DNA of 5,141 nucleotides from an uncultured Ruminococcus sp. Lineage in GTDB: Bacteria > Bacillota > Clostridia > Oscillospirales > Ruminococcaceae. The position numbers were made by a program, and so were the translations under genes. The stretch lies in NCBI GenBank assembly GCA_900556055.1, contig USNJ01000150.1:1-5141 (forward strand), read 5' to 3'. The notes under the pieces were generated by a model. It did no database searches. It saw nothing but the letters and a program-made list of their open reading frames with translations, and was not told the origin of the DNA. Each line of letters opens with the position of its first letter. Position 1 is the first letter of the stretch. This document shows positions 1 through 5,141 of the stretch, in pieces.

Positions 1-1644
1 AGCCGCAGAAACGCCTGCTGTCGGGTTGAACAGAGAATCATATCTGTAAAGTGCCACTCCTCCGTAATTCGGGAGAGTTTCGGCAAATGCCATCTGACGT
101 GCGATGATGTCTGTGTTGTTTGCCCATTCAAATTTGCCGTTTCCTGCCCATGTGTCCTCTGTACCTATTTTATATGGTGCAAGGCCGATAACGAGCTTAA
201 CATTTGAATTCTTCACAAGGCTGCTCCATGCGGCACAGGTGTCGGAATAGGGAAGCGTGGAGTTATTGAAGCCGTAATATATCTGCGGCAGGATATAATC
301 CACATATCCGCTCTGCGAGCACCATGTTTTAACGTCTGCGTAGAGGTCGTTGTAGTTATTGGATATGCTTCCCTGCGGTGATATGCCGAAAACAGCGGTC
401 GAATTGACATTCTTTACAGCGGAATACAGCTTTCTGACCATATTGCTGACCATGCTCATGCGCCATTCCGCAAGACCTGATGATGTGCCGGAGGCGGAGT
501 ATGCGGCGCTGTCGAATGATCTGTCAGTCGTGGGATAGAAATAGTCGTCGATCTGTATGCCGTCAACATTGTATTTTGAAACTATCTCCGAAACACCGTC
601 TGCGATCAGGCTGACCGTTTCTGAATAAGCGGGATTTAGGTACCATGTTCCGTTGACTTTTACGATATATTTTCCTCTGAGATCATCGGAATTGTACCAC
701 TGCTTGATCTTGTAGCTGTCGGAGATGCCCTTGATATCGGCATCGGACATAAGACGCATGGGATTTATCCATGCATGTATCGAAAGTCCTCTGCTGTGGG
801 CTTCTCTTACCATTATTGAAAGTGCGTCAAAAGGACATGACGAGCCGTATGATCCGTTGAAACGGTTGCTTGACGGGAAAAGCGATGAGGGATAATATGC
901 ATCGCCGAACGCCCTGACATGGGTGTAGACAGTGTTGAATCCCAGTGATTTCACATTGTCGAAATATTTTCCGATATATGCCGTGAATTCGCTTTCCGAT
1001 TTGTTTTTAAGTATCGAATCGAATTCGAGATAGCTTATCCATACGCCCTTCTGTTCGCTGAAATTCAGGGCATTGTAGCCGTTTCTGCTGTAATATGAGC
1101 CGCCGGACGCAGGTACTGCGGTCGTTTCGGGCGCAGGTGTTGTTTCGGGGACTGTCGTTTCCGATACTGTCGTGACGGGTGCTGCTGTTGTTTCGGCAGA
1201 AGTGGTCATCATCACGGTCGTTTCGGCAGTTGTGACGGTTGTTTTTGCAGTGCTTTCGGCTGATGCTTCGTGTAAAGATGTGACCTCGGGGACAGTTTCT
1301 CTGTTTATCACAGCTGTGCCTGCGGCGGGGGCTGCCTGCGGAACTGCCGTCTGAGCTTCCGTATATATGTCCGTTTCAGGCTCCGAAACAGTTGCTGCTT
1401 CAGATATTGCGGATGCTTCTGCGTCAGGACCTTCTTCTGCGGACGCTTCCGCAAGCGGGTCGGTCTCCGAAGCCTGTCTTGTCTCGGGGACAGCACTTTC
1501 ATGGATCGGTTCGCTTGTCTGAAGCTCCGATGCGGTAGCAGCCGTGATCACTTCTGAAGAGTTGTTATCTATAGGCTTGCAGCCGCACAGACATGCAGCC
1601 GCAGTCAGGCATGACAATATGATGATCCCTGTTTTTTTGTTCAA
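1..1644 (-). CDS. GHL10-family (DUF187) glycoside-hydrolase-like lipoprotein, C-terminus cut by window edge
   Basis: 548 codons are open from a TTG start to the window edge with no stop, so the C-terminus is missing. The TTG is chosen because AGAGGG lies 6 bases upstream and the codons after it encode a lipoprotein signal: Lys3-Lys4, a hydrophobic stretch (6-19) and lipobox Leu-Cys-Gly-Cys, with Cys22 as the likely lipidated residue. Residues 24-183 are a disordered Thr/Glu/Ala/Ser/Pro-rich linker. The GHL10 domain runs from about 199 to the end: GVWISYLEF (200-208), FNTVYTHVRAFGDAYYP (236-252), HAWINPMR (290-297), LNPAYSETV (336-344), DGIQIDDYFYP (361-371), FGISPQG (419-425) and YVDYILPQIYYGF (447-459). 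Asp366 and Asp367 are candidate acidic catalytic residues. Known of the family: E. coli DigH (YddW) cleaves peptidoglycan glycan strands; Bacillus YngK is another member. Inferred: a membrane-anchored enzyme acting on wall or other surface glycan. The domain looks nearly complete, so probably few residues are lost. Family is confident; substrate is not. Confidence 0.93.
   Translation of the reverse strand, partial: MNKKTGIIILSCLTAAACLCGCKPIDNNSSEVITAATASELQTSEPIHESAVPETRQASETDPLAEASAEEGPDAEASAISEAATVSEPETDIYTEAQTAVPQAAPAAGTAVINRETVPEVTSLHEASAESTAKTTVTTAETTVMMTTSAETTAAPVTTVSETTVPETTPAPETTAVPASGGSYYSRNGYNALNFSEQKGVWISYLEFDSILKNKSESEFTAYIGKYFDNVKSLGFNTVYTHVRAFGDAYYPSSLFPSSNRFNGSYGSSCPFDALSIMVREAHSRGLSIHAWINPMRLMSDADIKGISDSYKIKQWYNSDDLRGKYIVKVNGTWYLNPAYSETVSLIADGVSEIVSKYNVDGIQIDDYFYPTTDRSFDSAAYSASGTSSGLAEWRMSMVSNMVRKLYSAVKNVNSTAVFGISPQGSISNNYNDLYADVKTWCSQSGYVDYILPQIYYGFNNSTLPYSDTCAAWSSLVKNSNVKLVIGLAPYKIGTEDTWAGNGKFEWANNTDIIARQMAFAETLPNYGGVALYRYDSLFNPTAGVSAA
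1096..1575 (-). repeat. Low-complexity linker of the GHL10 lipoprotein, with (A/S/P)ETT repeats
   Basis: This stretch encodes residues 24-183 of the lipoprotein, almost entirely Thr, Glu, Ala, Ser, Pro and Val. Five (A/S/P)ETT units are visible at residues 140-143, 150-153, 161-164, 166-169 and 172-175 (positions 1120-1227). They are written with alternating GAAACGAC and GAAACAAC codons, so the DNA is also repetitive. AEASA occurs twice, ten residues apart (65-69 and 75-79). Such linkers are usual between a lipid anchor and a catalytic domain in Gram-positive surface proteins. About 160 residues is long and could let the enzyme reach into a thick wall. Confidence 0.85.
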
Positions 1645-1650
1645 AAGTAA

Positions 1651-1656
1651 CCCTCT
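1651..1656 (-). promoter_or_regulatory. Ribosome binding site of the lipoprotein gene (AGAGGG)
   Basis: Read on the minus strand, AGAGGG lies 6 bases before the TTG codon at 1642-1644. It decides the start, because no ATG or GTG in this frame near the signal peptide offers a better choice. Confidence 0.85.
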
Positions 1657-1703
1657 TTTCTGCCTTTGTCATGCACAAATGCACACTTACTCAATTTACT
1701 TTT

Positions 1704-1732
1704 ATTATATAACAATTTTTCTTTCAAGTCAA
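1704..1732 (-). promoter_or_regulatory. Sigma-A type promoter of the lipoprotein gene
   Basis: On the minus strand the -35 box is TTGACT (1727-1732), the spacer is 17 bases, and the -10 box is TATAAT (1704-1709). This is one base from consensus with ideal spacing. Transcription would begin near 1697, giving a leader of about 53 bases. That leader contains the direct repeat TGTGCAT (plus-strand ATGCACA at 1671-1677 and 1679-1685), whose role is unknown. Confidence 0.8.
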
Positions 1733-1834
1733 TGGTAAATGAACGATTTTTTATCATGATCTGCGGACAAATTCTGACAATATGCCCTCAATTTGCCGTG
1801 CGTTAAAATCTTTTAGCGGAAACATTAGTAATCT

Positions 1835-1844
1835 ACAAATTTGT
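1835..1844. promoter_or_regulatory. Small perfect palindrome next to a -10 box; possible operator
   Basis: ACAAATTTGT is a perfect 10-base palindrome ending three bases before the TATAAT at 1847-1852, where a bound regulator could block that promoter. It is short and AT-rich, so chance is a serious alternative. It matches no operator that I can name. Confidence 0.25.
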
Positions 1845-1852
1845 GATATAAT
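1844..1852 (+). promoter_or_regulatory. Upstream extended -10 promoter candidate for the GGDEF/EAL gene
   Basis: TGA-TATAAT is a perfect -10 hexamer with the TG extension. No good -35 box is found about 17 bases upstream (only weak matches around 1824-1830), which extended -10 promoters can tolerate. A start near 1859 would give a leader of about 145 bases carrying the whole hairpin at 1932-1965. It is weaker than the promoter at 1897-1924. Confidence 0.4.
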
Positions 1853-1896
1853 TTTTATGTGAAATGATGAAATTTTATTAATAGGTTCTAAAATGT

Positions 1897-1924
1897 TTGA
1901 AAAATGCAATTTTTGTGGTATAAT
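1897..1924 (+). promoter_or_regulatory. Main promoter candidate of the GGDEF/EAL gene
   Basis: The -35 box TTGAAA (1897-1902) is followed by a 16-base spacer and TATAAT (1919-1924), with a TG extension at 1916-1917. Transcription should start near 1931, which places the leader hairpin at the very 5' end of the mRNA. A short inverted repeat AAAAAT-GCA-ATTTTT (1900-1914) fills much of the spacer; it is AT-only and may mean nothing. Confidence 0.75.
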
Positions 1925-1931
1925 TATATTA

Positions 1932-1965
1932 ATTAAAAAGGCAGGGATAACTGCGTCTTTTTAAT
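1932..1965 (+). promoter_or_regulatory. Leader hairpin upstream of the GGDEF/EAL gene
   Basis: ATTAAAAAG (1932-1940) pairs with CTTTTTAAT (1957-1965), and GCAG (1941-1944) pairs with CTGC (1951-1954). The loop is GGATAA, with a GT bulge at 1955-1956, giving 13 pairs in total. The GC part is followed by a T run, so the upper part resembles a weak intrinsic terminator or attenuator. If transcription starts near 1931 it would instead cap the 5' end and could protect the mRNA. It does not match the c-di-GMP-I (GEMM) riboswitch pattern as I know it. The structure is directly visible; its function is inferred. Confidence 0.55.
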
Positions 1966-1989
1966 GCTTGTATAAATATTTGTATTCCG

Positions 1990-1995
1990 AAGGGG
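1990..1995 (+). promoter_or_regulatory. Ribosome binding site of the GGDEF/EAL gene (AAGGGG)
   Basis: AAGGGG lies 9 bases before the ATG at 2005. It supports this start over the TTG at 1968 in another frame. Confidence 0.75.
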
Positions 1996-2004
1996 TATTA
2001 AAAT

Positions 2005-4569
2005 ATGATAAAAAATATAAAGGAATATTACAGCAGACATTTTTCAAAGCGGCTGCTTGCACTGGTCGCAGGGATCTATGTGCTGATGTTTGCTGTCTTT
2101 ATTGTTATAACCTACGGGCTTACACGCATTTACATAATTTCGGATACGGAGAAAAATCTCCGCAGCATAAGCAGCTCGGTATCATCGGCAGTCGATGAGT
2201 ATATGTCCGCAAAGGTCGCACCGCTGAGAATGCTTTCGGTAAACAATTCTGTGAAAAAATATCTTTCGGCTGATGTCATCAACAGAGATACTCCTTCGGA
2301 TGATTCTGCGGTGATATTTTCCCTCTTAGACAGCATCGGCGAATATGATTCCGATGTCAAGGGCGCATGGGTAGTGAGCGACAGGGGAGGAAATCTCACC
2401 GGCAGCGACGGAAAATTCATATCATCGAACAACTTCGGATTAAGCTCAAAAAGCTGGTACACCCCGCTTATTTCATCAAGATCCGATTCATACTACTGGT
2501 TCTCAAACAGCACGGAGGCGATCATTTCCGACAGCTCGGCGATAACTGCGGTCTGCCTTATAACCGACAACGGAAATATTATCGGCTATGCGGGAATTGA
2601 GATCGACAGCGCTGCATTGTTCGAAAATCTCGGAGCATATTTGACGTTTGACGGAACATATCCTCTGCTTATATCGGCAAACGGAACTATAATCTATCAG
2701 CCGAAAAGCAGTGAATTTGTGTCGGCTTACGACATAAACAGTCCGGAGATCAGTTCGATAATCACAAACTCGTACGCTTCAAAGGCTGAGGCTATCAAGA
2801 TAAACGGCGTTACGCATTATATCTACGTCAACAAGAGCGGTCTGACAGGCTGGAACACTGTTATCTTCTTTGATGGAAACGTTATCAACGGAAACATGAG
2901 CCGCCTGTTCGTGCAGGAGGTCGCAATAATGGCGTGCATCATCGCACTGATGTACATTTTCACGGCAAACATCATAAAGAGTGAGGTCAAGCCGATAAGT
3001 GCGATAACAAGGGGACTTGACGCAGTCGAGAGCGGAACGTATTCCGCAAGGATCAAGCTTGCATCGAACAATGAGCTTGGCACTATCGCCTGCGGAATAG
3101 ATTCGCTTGCCGAGCTGCTCCACACTCAGGCGGGTCTGATCGACAAATATTCAAATCTCGACCAGCTGACAGGCATGCTGAACCGTCAGAAATTCTTCGA
3201 GATCGCCGCAGATTCCATAGTTACATGCAGCGAGGAAAAAAGCCGTCTGGGCATTATTTTCCTTGATATCGACAACTTCAAATGGATAAACGATACTTTG
3301 GGACACAGCTTCGGCGATGAAGTGCTTGTGACATTTGCCGAAAAGCTGTCACTTGCCCTCGGGGATTCCGCAAAGATCGCGCGTTTCAGCGGAGACGAGT
3401 TCGTTGTTCTGATGAAAATAGGTCAGGATAATGAGGATATTGCTTCTGCGGTATCTAAGATAAAGTCTGAATTTGACAATCCTATCTCAGTTCTCGGAGA
3501 TCCTATCTACATTAAATTTTCCGCAGGTATTTCGGTATATCCCGATGACGATGTTACGGCGGATATGCTTATCCGTGATGCGGATATTGCCGTGCAGAAG
3601 GCAAAAGAGCGCGGAAAGGGACGTGTTGCGTACTTCAACAACAATCTGCATAAAAAGATCGTCAGCAAGTCTGCAATATCCCAGCAGCTCAATTCCGCAC
3701 TGTCCAAGGGTGAGCTTTTCCTGAATTATCAGCCTATAATATCCACCAAAACGGGCGATATTTACGGCTTTGAGGTGCTGATCCGCTGGAATTCCGAGGA
3801 GCTTGGATTTGTCCCGCCCGATGAATTTATCAGCATAGCCGAGGAGACAGGCGCTATCATTCCGATAGGCACATGGATATTCGAGTCAGCGTGCCGCTTC
3901 CAGAAAAAGCTTTACGACTGCTGCCATAAGGATCTGATGATCTCGATAAATGCATCGCCCGTGCAGCTGAAAAAATCCAACTATCTTGACCATGTAAAGC
4001 GTGTGCTTGAAATAACTCATATCAACCCGAAATTCATTCAGATCGAGATAACCGAAAGCACGCTGATCGACTTCACAAACAGCAGCAGCAACATTATCAA
4101 CGAGATATGCGACCTCGGAATCTCACTTGCACTCGATGATTTCGGAACTGGCTATTCATCGCTCAACTATCTCAAGAATTTTCCGATAAAGTGCCTGAAA
4201 GTCGATAAATCCTTTGTTGACGAGATATACACTAACCGCAAGGATTATGCGATAACCGATTCGATAATCGACCTTGTGCATAACCTTAACATCAAGACGG
4301 TAGCCGAGGGCGTTGAAACAGTCGGACAGTTCAATGCGCTGAAGGAAATGAAATGCGACTATATTCAGGGCTTCCTGATGTCAAAGCCGCTCTGCGAAAA
4401 TGAAATGATCGAGTTCGTTGAAAAATACGACGCTCTCCACAAGCCCGATAAGGAGCATATGGAAGAAAAAGAGCGTATCCTTGCCGAAGAACGTGTCGAA
4501 AAGGAACGCCTGAAACAGCAGAAAAAGGCTGAGGAAGAACCTGAGACCGTTACTGCCGAAGAAGAATAA
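2005..4569 (+). CDS. Membrane dCache-HAMP-GGDEF-EAL c-di-GMP turnover protein
   Basis: This 854-residue inner-membrane sensor has TM1 (about 17-39), an extracellular dCache domain (about 42-300, with KSWY at 149-152), TM2 (about 303-324), HAMP (about 325-378, Pro330 and Glu357-Leu-Gly), GGDEF (about 384-545), EAL (about 557-809) and a charged tail (810-854). The GGDEF domain keeps DxLTGMLNR (386-394), DIDNFKWIND (421-430) and GHSFGD (433-438), but its signature is SGDEF (462-466). The RxxD inhibitory site is absent: residues 453-456 are GDSA. The EAL domain has a full set of phosphodiesterase residues: EVLIR (590-594, fitting ExLxR), Asn649, Glu681 in EITES, DDFGTGYSSL (711-720), Lys732, AEGVE (767-771) and QGF (788-790). 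Known: GGDEF makes c-di-GMP from two GTP; EAL cleaves it to pGpG. Inferred: the phosphodiesterase is active, and the SGDEF domain is a cyclase, a GTP-binding regulator or both. It is flanked by a divergent lipoprotein gene and a convergent gene, so it is probably transcribed alone. The Cache ligand is unknown. Confidence 0.96.
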   Translation: MIKNIKEYYSRHFSKRLLALVAGIYVLMFAVFIVITYGLTRIYIISDTEKNLRSISSSVSSAVDEYMSAKVAPLRMLSVNNSVKKYLSADVINRDTPSDDSAVIFSLLDSIGEYDSDVKGAWVVSDRGGNLTGSDGKFISSNNFGLSSKSWYTPLISSRSDSYYWFSNSTEAIISDSSAITAVCLITDNGNIIGYAGIEIDSAALFENLGAYLTFDGTYPLLISANGTIIYQPKSSEFVSAYDINSPEISSIITNSYASKAEAIKINGVTHYIYVNKSGLTGWNTVIFFDGNVINGNMSRLFVQEVAIMACIIALMYIFTANIIKSEVKPISAITRGLDAVESGTYSARIKLASNNELGTIACGIDSLAELLHTQAGLIDKYSNLDQLTGMLNRQKFFEIAADSIVTCSEEKSRLGIIFLDIDNFKWINDTLGHSFGDEVLVTFAEKLSLALGDSAKIARFSGDEFVVLMKIGQDNEDIASAVSKIKSEFDNPISVLGDPIYIKFSAGISVYPDDDVTADMLIRDADIAVQKAKERGKGRVAYFNNNLHKKIVSKSAISQQLNSALSKGELFLNYQPIISTKTGDIYGFEVLIRWNSEELGFVPPDEFISIAEETGAIIPIGTWIFESACRFQKKLYDCCHKDLMISINASPVQLKKSNYLDHVKRVLEITHINPKFIQIEITESTLIDFTNSSSNIINEICDLGISLALDDFGTGYSSLNYLKNFPIKCLKVDKSFVDEIYTNRKDYAITDSIIDLVHNLNIKTVAEGVETVGQFNALKEMKCDYIQGFLMSKPLCENEMIEFVEKYDALHKPDKEHMEEKERILAEERVEKERLKQQKKAEEEPETVTAEEE
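4432..4566 (+). other. Charged, probably coiled-coil C-terminal tail of the GGDEF/EAL protein
   Basis: Residues 810-854 follow the end of the EAL domain. They are dominated by Glu, Lys and Arg with few hydrophobics (EEKERILAEER at 820-830, then VEKERLKQQKK), and end in an acidic stretch EEEPETVTAEEE. The pattern suggests a single soluble helix, perhaps a short coiled coil, then a disordered acidic end. Most EAL proteins stop soon after the domain, so this is an addition of unknown purpose, possibly oligomerisation or partner binding. Confidence 0.6.
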
Positions 4570-4611
4570 AAATATCCGCTGTACAATAAAACGTACAGCG
4601 GATATTTTTAT
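4566..4611. terminator. Bidirectional intrinsic terminator shared by convergent genes
   Basis: Positions 4566-4584 pair perfectly with 4593-4611: 19 pairs around the 8-base loop AATAAAAC. The core is AATATCCGCTGTAC with its exact complement. An A run on the left arm and a T run on the right arm give a U tract in the transcript from either strand, so it can end both the GGDEF/EAL mRNA and the minus-strand mRNA. Both stop codons lie inside the stem (4567-4569 for the plus gene, 4608-4610 for the minus gene). Confidence 0.92.
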
Positions 4612-5102
4612 GCGATAACGGAAATGGGTGTGAAGCATATGATCTGATAATCAACATATGAATCTGACGTGCAGCGGATCCTGACCGGATTTCCTTTCAG
4701 GTCAAGTGTGCTTGAGTAATAGGTGTGATATTCTCCGGTAAGAAATCCGTTCAAATCGTCATCTTCGCCTTCCACAGTCATGATAATTTCGGTAAGCAGA
4801 TGCTTTTCACCGTATTCCGGCAGAAATCTTCCGGCAAAAGTTTCGTATATCTCGGCGGGAACGGAATGCGATCTTTTGTCATAGACATACTTATGTGTTA
4901 CAGTGGTTTCCCAGTATTTGAATGTCTCCGATATGAGCAGCCTTCCGTCATATTCATAGCTGCACTCATATTCCTGTATCTTGTCCGATCCTTCATATAT
5001 GCTGTCGGGGCGAGTGTATTTCTCTGAAATAAGGTCGCCGTTTTCGTTATATGCGTATTCGGTCAGGTCGATTGTTTTTCCATCCTTGGTAAATGTACGC
5101 AC
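4608..5102 (-). CDS. YD/RHS-like repeat protein, C-terminal part; possibly a broken gene
   Basis: The frame encodes 164 residues from a GTG start to a TAA inside the shared terminator. The N-terminal half has degenerate Tyr-rich repeats of YD/RHS type: YAYNENGDLISEKY (residues 17-30), CSYEYDGRLLISETF (47-61) and KYVYD (71-75). The C-terminal half is a non-repetitive segment I do not recognise. There is no signal peptide or membrane segment. Such repeats form beta-strand-rich extracellular folds, and clostridial proteins of this kind often begin with a lipoprotein signal, which is missing here. The GTG is the only start after an in-frame TGA (5133-5135) and has a poor ribosome binding site (GGGA 11 bases upstream). 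The repeat continues in frame before it as SYNENGNKLS (5103-5132). The true gene therefore probably began further upstream and is either broken by the TGA or affected by a sequence error near the edge. The function is unknown. Confidence 0.65.
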   Translation of the reverse strand: MRTFTKDGKTIDLTEYAYNENGDLISEKYTRPDSIYEGSDKIQEYECSYEYDGRLLISETFKYWETTVTHKYVYDKRSHSVPAEIYETFAGRFLPEYGEKHLLTEIIMTVEGEDDDLNGFLTGEYHTYYSSTLDLKGNPVRIRCTSDSYVDYQIICFTPISVIA

Positions 5103-5129
5103 AGAAAGCTTATTCCCGTTTTCATTATA
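5038..5129 (-). repeat. 26-codon tandem repeat at the DNA level in the YD-like gene
   Basis: The 14-base plus-strand words at 5038-5051 (CCGTTTTCGTTATA) and 5116-5129 (CCGTTTTCATTATA) differ at one base and lie exactly 78 bases apart. In frame they encode the YNENG motif of successive repeats. The same period in DNA and protein shows that the sequence before the GTG start belongs to the same repeat array. Confidence 0.7.
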
Positions 5130-5141
5130 AGATCAACGAGC

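Noticed and set aside
1172..1354. Plus-strand frame of 60 residues, rich in Val, Ala and Ser and looking like a membrane segment
   Set aside because: It is the antisense of the Thr/Glu/Ala-rich lipoprotein linker; reversed Thr, Glu and Ala codons give Val, Phe/Ser and Ala/Cys codons, so the hydrophobicity is an artefact. It has no ribosome binding site.
1740..1830. Search for a small gene or further promoter between the two divergent promoters
   Set aside because: No open frame with a ribosome binding site and no properly spaced promoter boxes were found; nothing supportable lies in this stretch.
1925..2004. c-di-GMP riboswitch in the leader of the GGDEF/EAL gene
   Set aside because: This was an attractive idea given the product, but the leader has only one simple hairpin and lacks the conserved two-helix core of c-di-GMP-I and the pseudoknot pattern of c-di-GMP-II.
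1968..2198. Frame of 76 residues overlapping the start of the GGDEF/EAL gene
   Set aside because: It begins with a TTG just after the leader hairpin, has no ribosome binding site, and runs out of frame through the first transmembrane region of the real gene.
2130..2462. Minus-strand frame of 110 residues inside the Cache domain coding region
   Set aside because: It is antisense to a well-supported gene, has no ribosome binding site and no recognisable motif; several similar frames at 2779-3125, 3507-3707 and 4365-4638 were rejected for the same reason.
4725..5027. Plus-strand frame of 100 residues with a hydrophobic C-terminal half
   Set aside because: It lies entirely antisense to the YD-like gene, whose repeat motifs show that the minus strand is the coding one, and it has no homology signal that I can see.
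5124..5129. Perfect TATAAT on the minus strand as a promoter for the YD-like gene
   Set aside because: The hexamer is simply the Tyr-Asn codons TAT AAT of the repeat. Any -35 box would lie beyond the window edge, so it cannot be judged.

Overview
The window looks like chromosomal DNA from a Gram-positive anaerobe of the Clostridia, most likely Ruminococcus or a close relative in the Oscillospiraceae. This rests on style, not on a marker gene: a lipoprotein with a very long Thr/Glu/Ala/Pro linker, strong AGAGGG and AAGGGG ribosome binding sites, AT-rich intergenic DNA with consensus sigma-A promoters, and moderate-GC coding sequence. No rRNA, tRNA, CRISPR array, insertion sequence or phage gene is visible. 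Both ends of the window cut through or close to genes.

Layout. (1) Positions 1-1644, minus strand: a lipoprotein with a GHL10 (DUF187/PF02638) glycoside-hydrolase-like domain, start intact and C-terminus cut off by the window edge. (2) Positions 1645-2004: a 360-base divergent intergenic region. It holds a consensus promoter for the lipoprotein gene, two extended -10 promoter candidates for the rightward gene, a small palindrome and a hairpin in the 5' leader. (3) Positions 2005-4569, plus strand: an 854-residue membrane c-di-GMP signalling protein with the order TM, dCache sensor, TM, HAMP, GGDEF (as SGDEF), EAL (as EVL), charged coiled-coil tail. (4) Positions 4566-4611: a perfect hairpin shared as a terminator by two convergent genes, with both stop codons inside the stem. 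(5) Positions 4608-5102 or slightly beyond, minus strand: the C-terminal part of a YD/RHS-like repeat protein whose repeat pattern continues upstream of its only possible start until an in-frame TGA near the window edge.

How the parts may work together. The large sensor protein should read an extracellular signal through its Cache domain and change c-di-GMP. Its phosphodiesterase motifs are complete; its cyclase motif is altered at one position and it has no inhibitory site. The divergently transcribed lipoprotein belongs to a family that includes the E. coli peptidoglycan glycosidase DigH (YddW), so it may act on the cell wall or another surface glycan. A regulatory link between the two is only an inference from divergent orientation. 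I see no clear evidence of a new multi-gene system. The points most worth checking are the catalytic state of the GGDEF/EAL protein, its leader hairpin, the terminator geometry and the possible broken YD-repeat gene.
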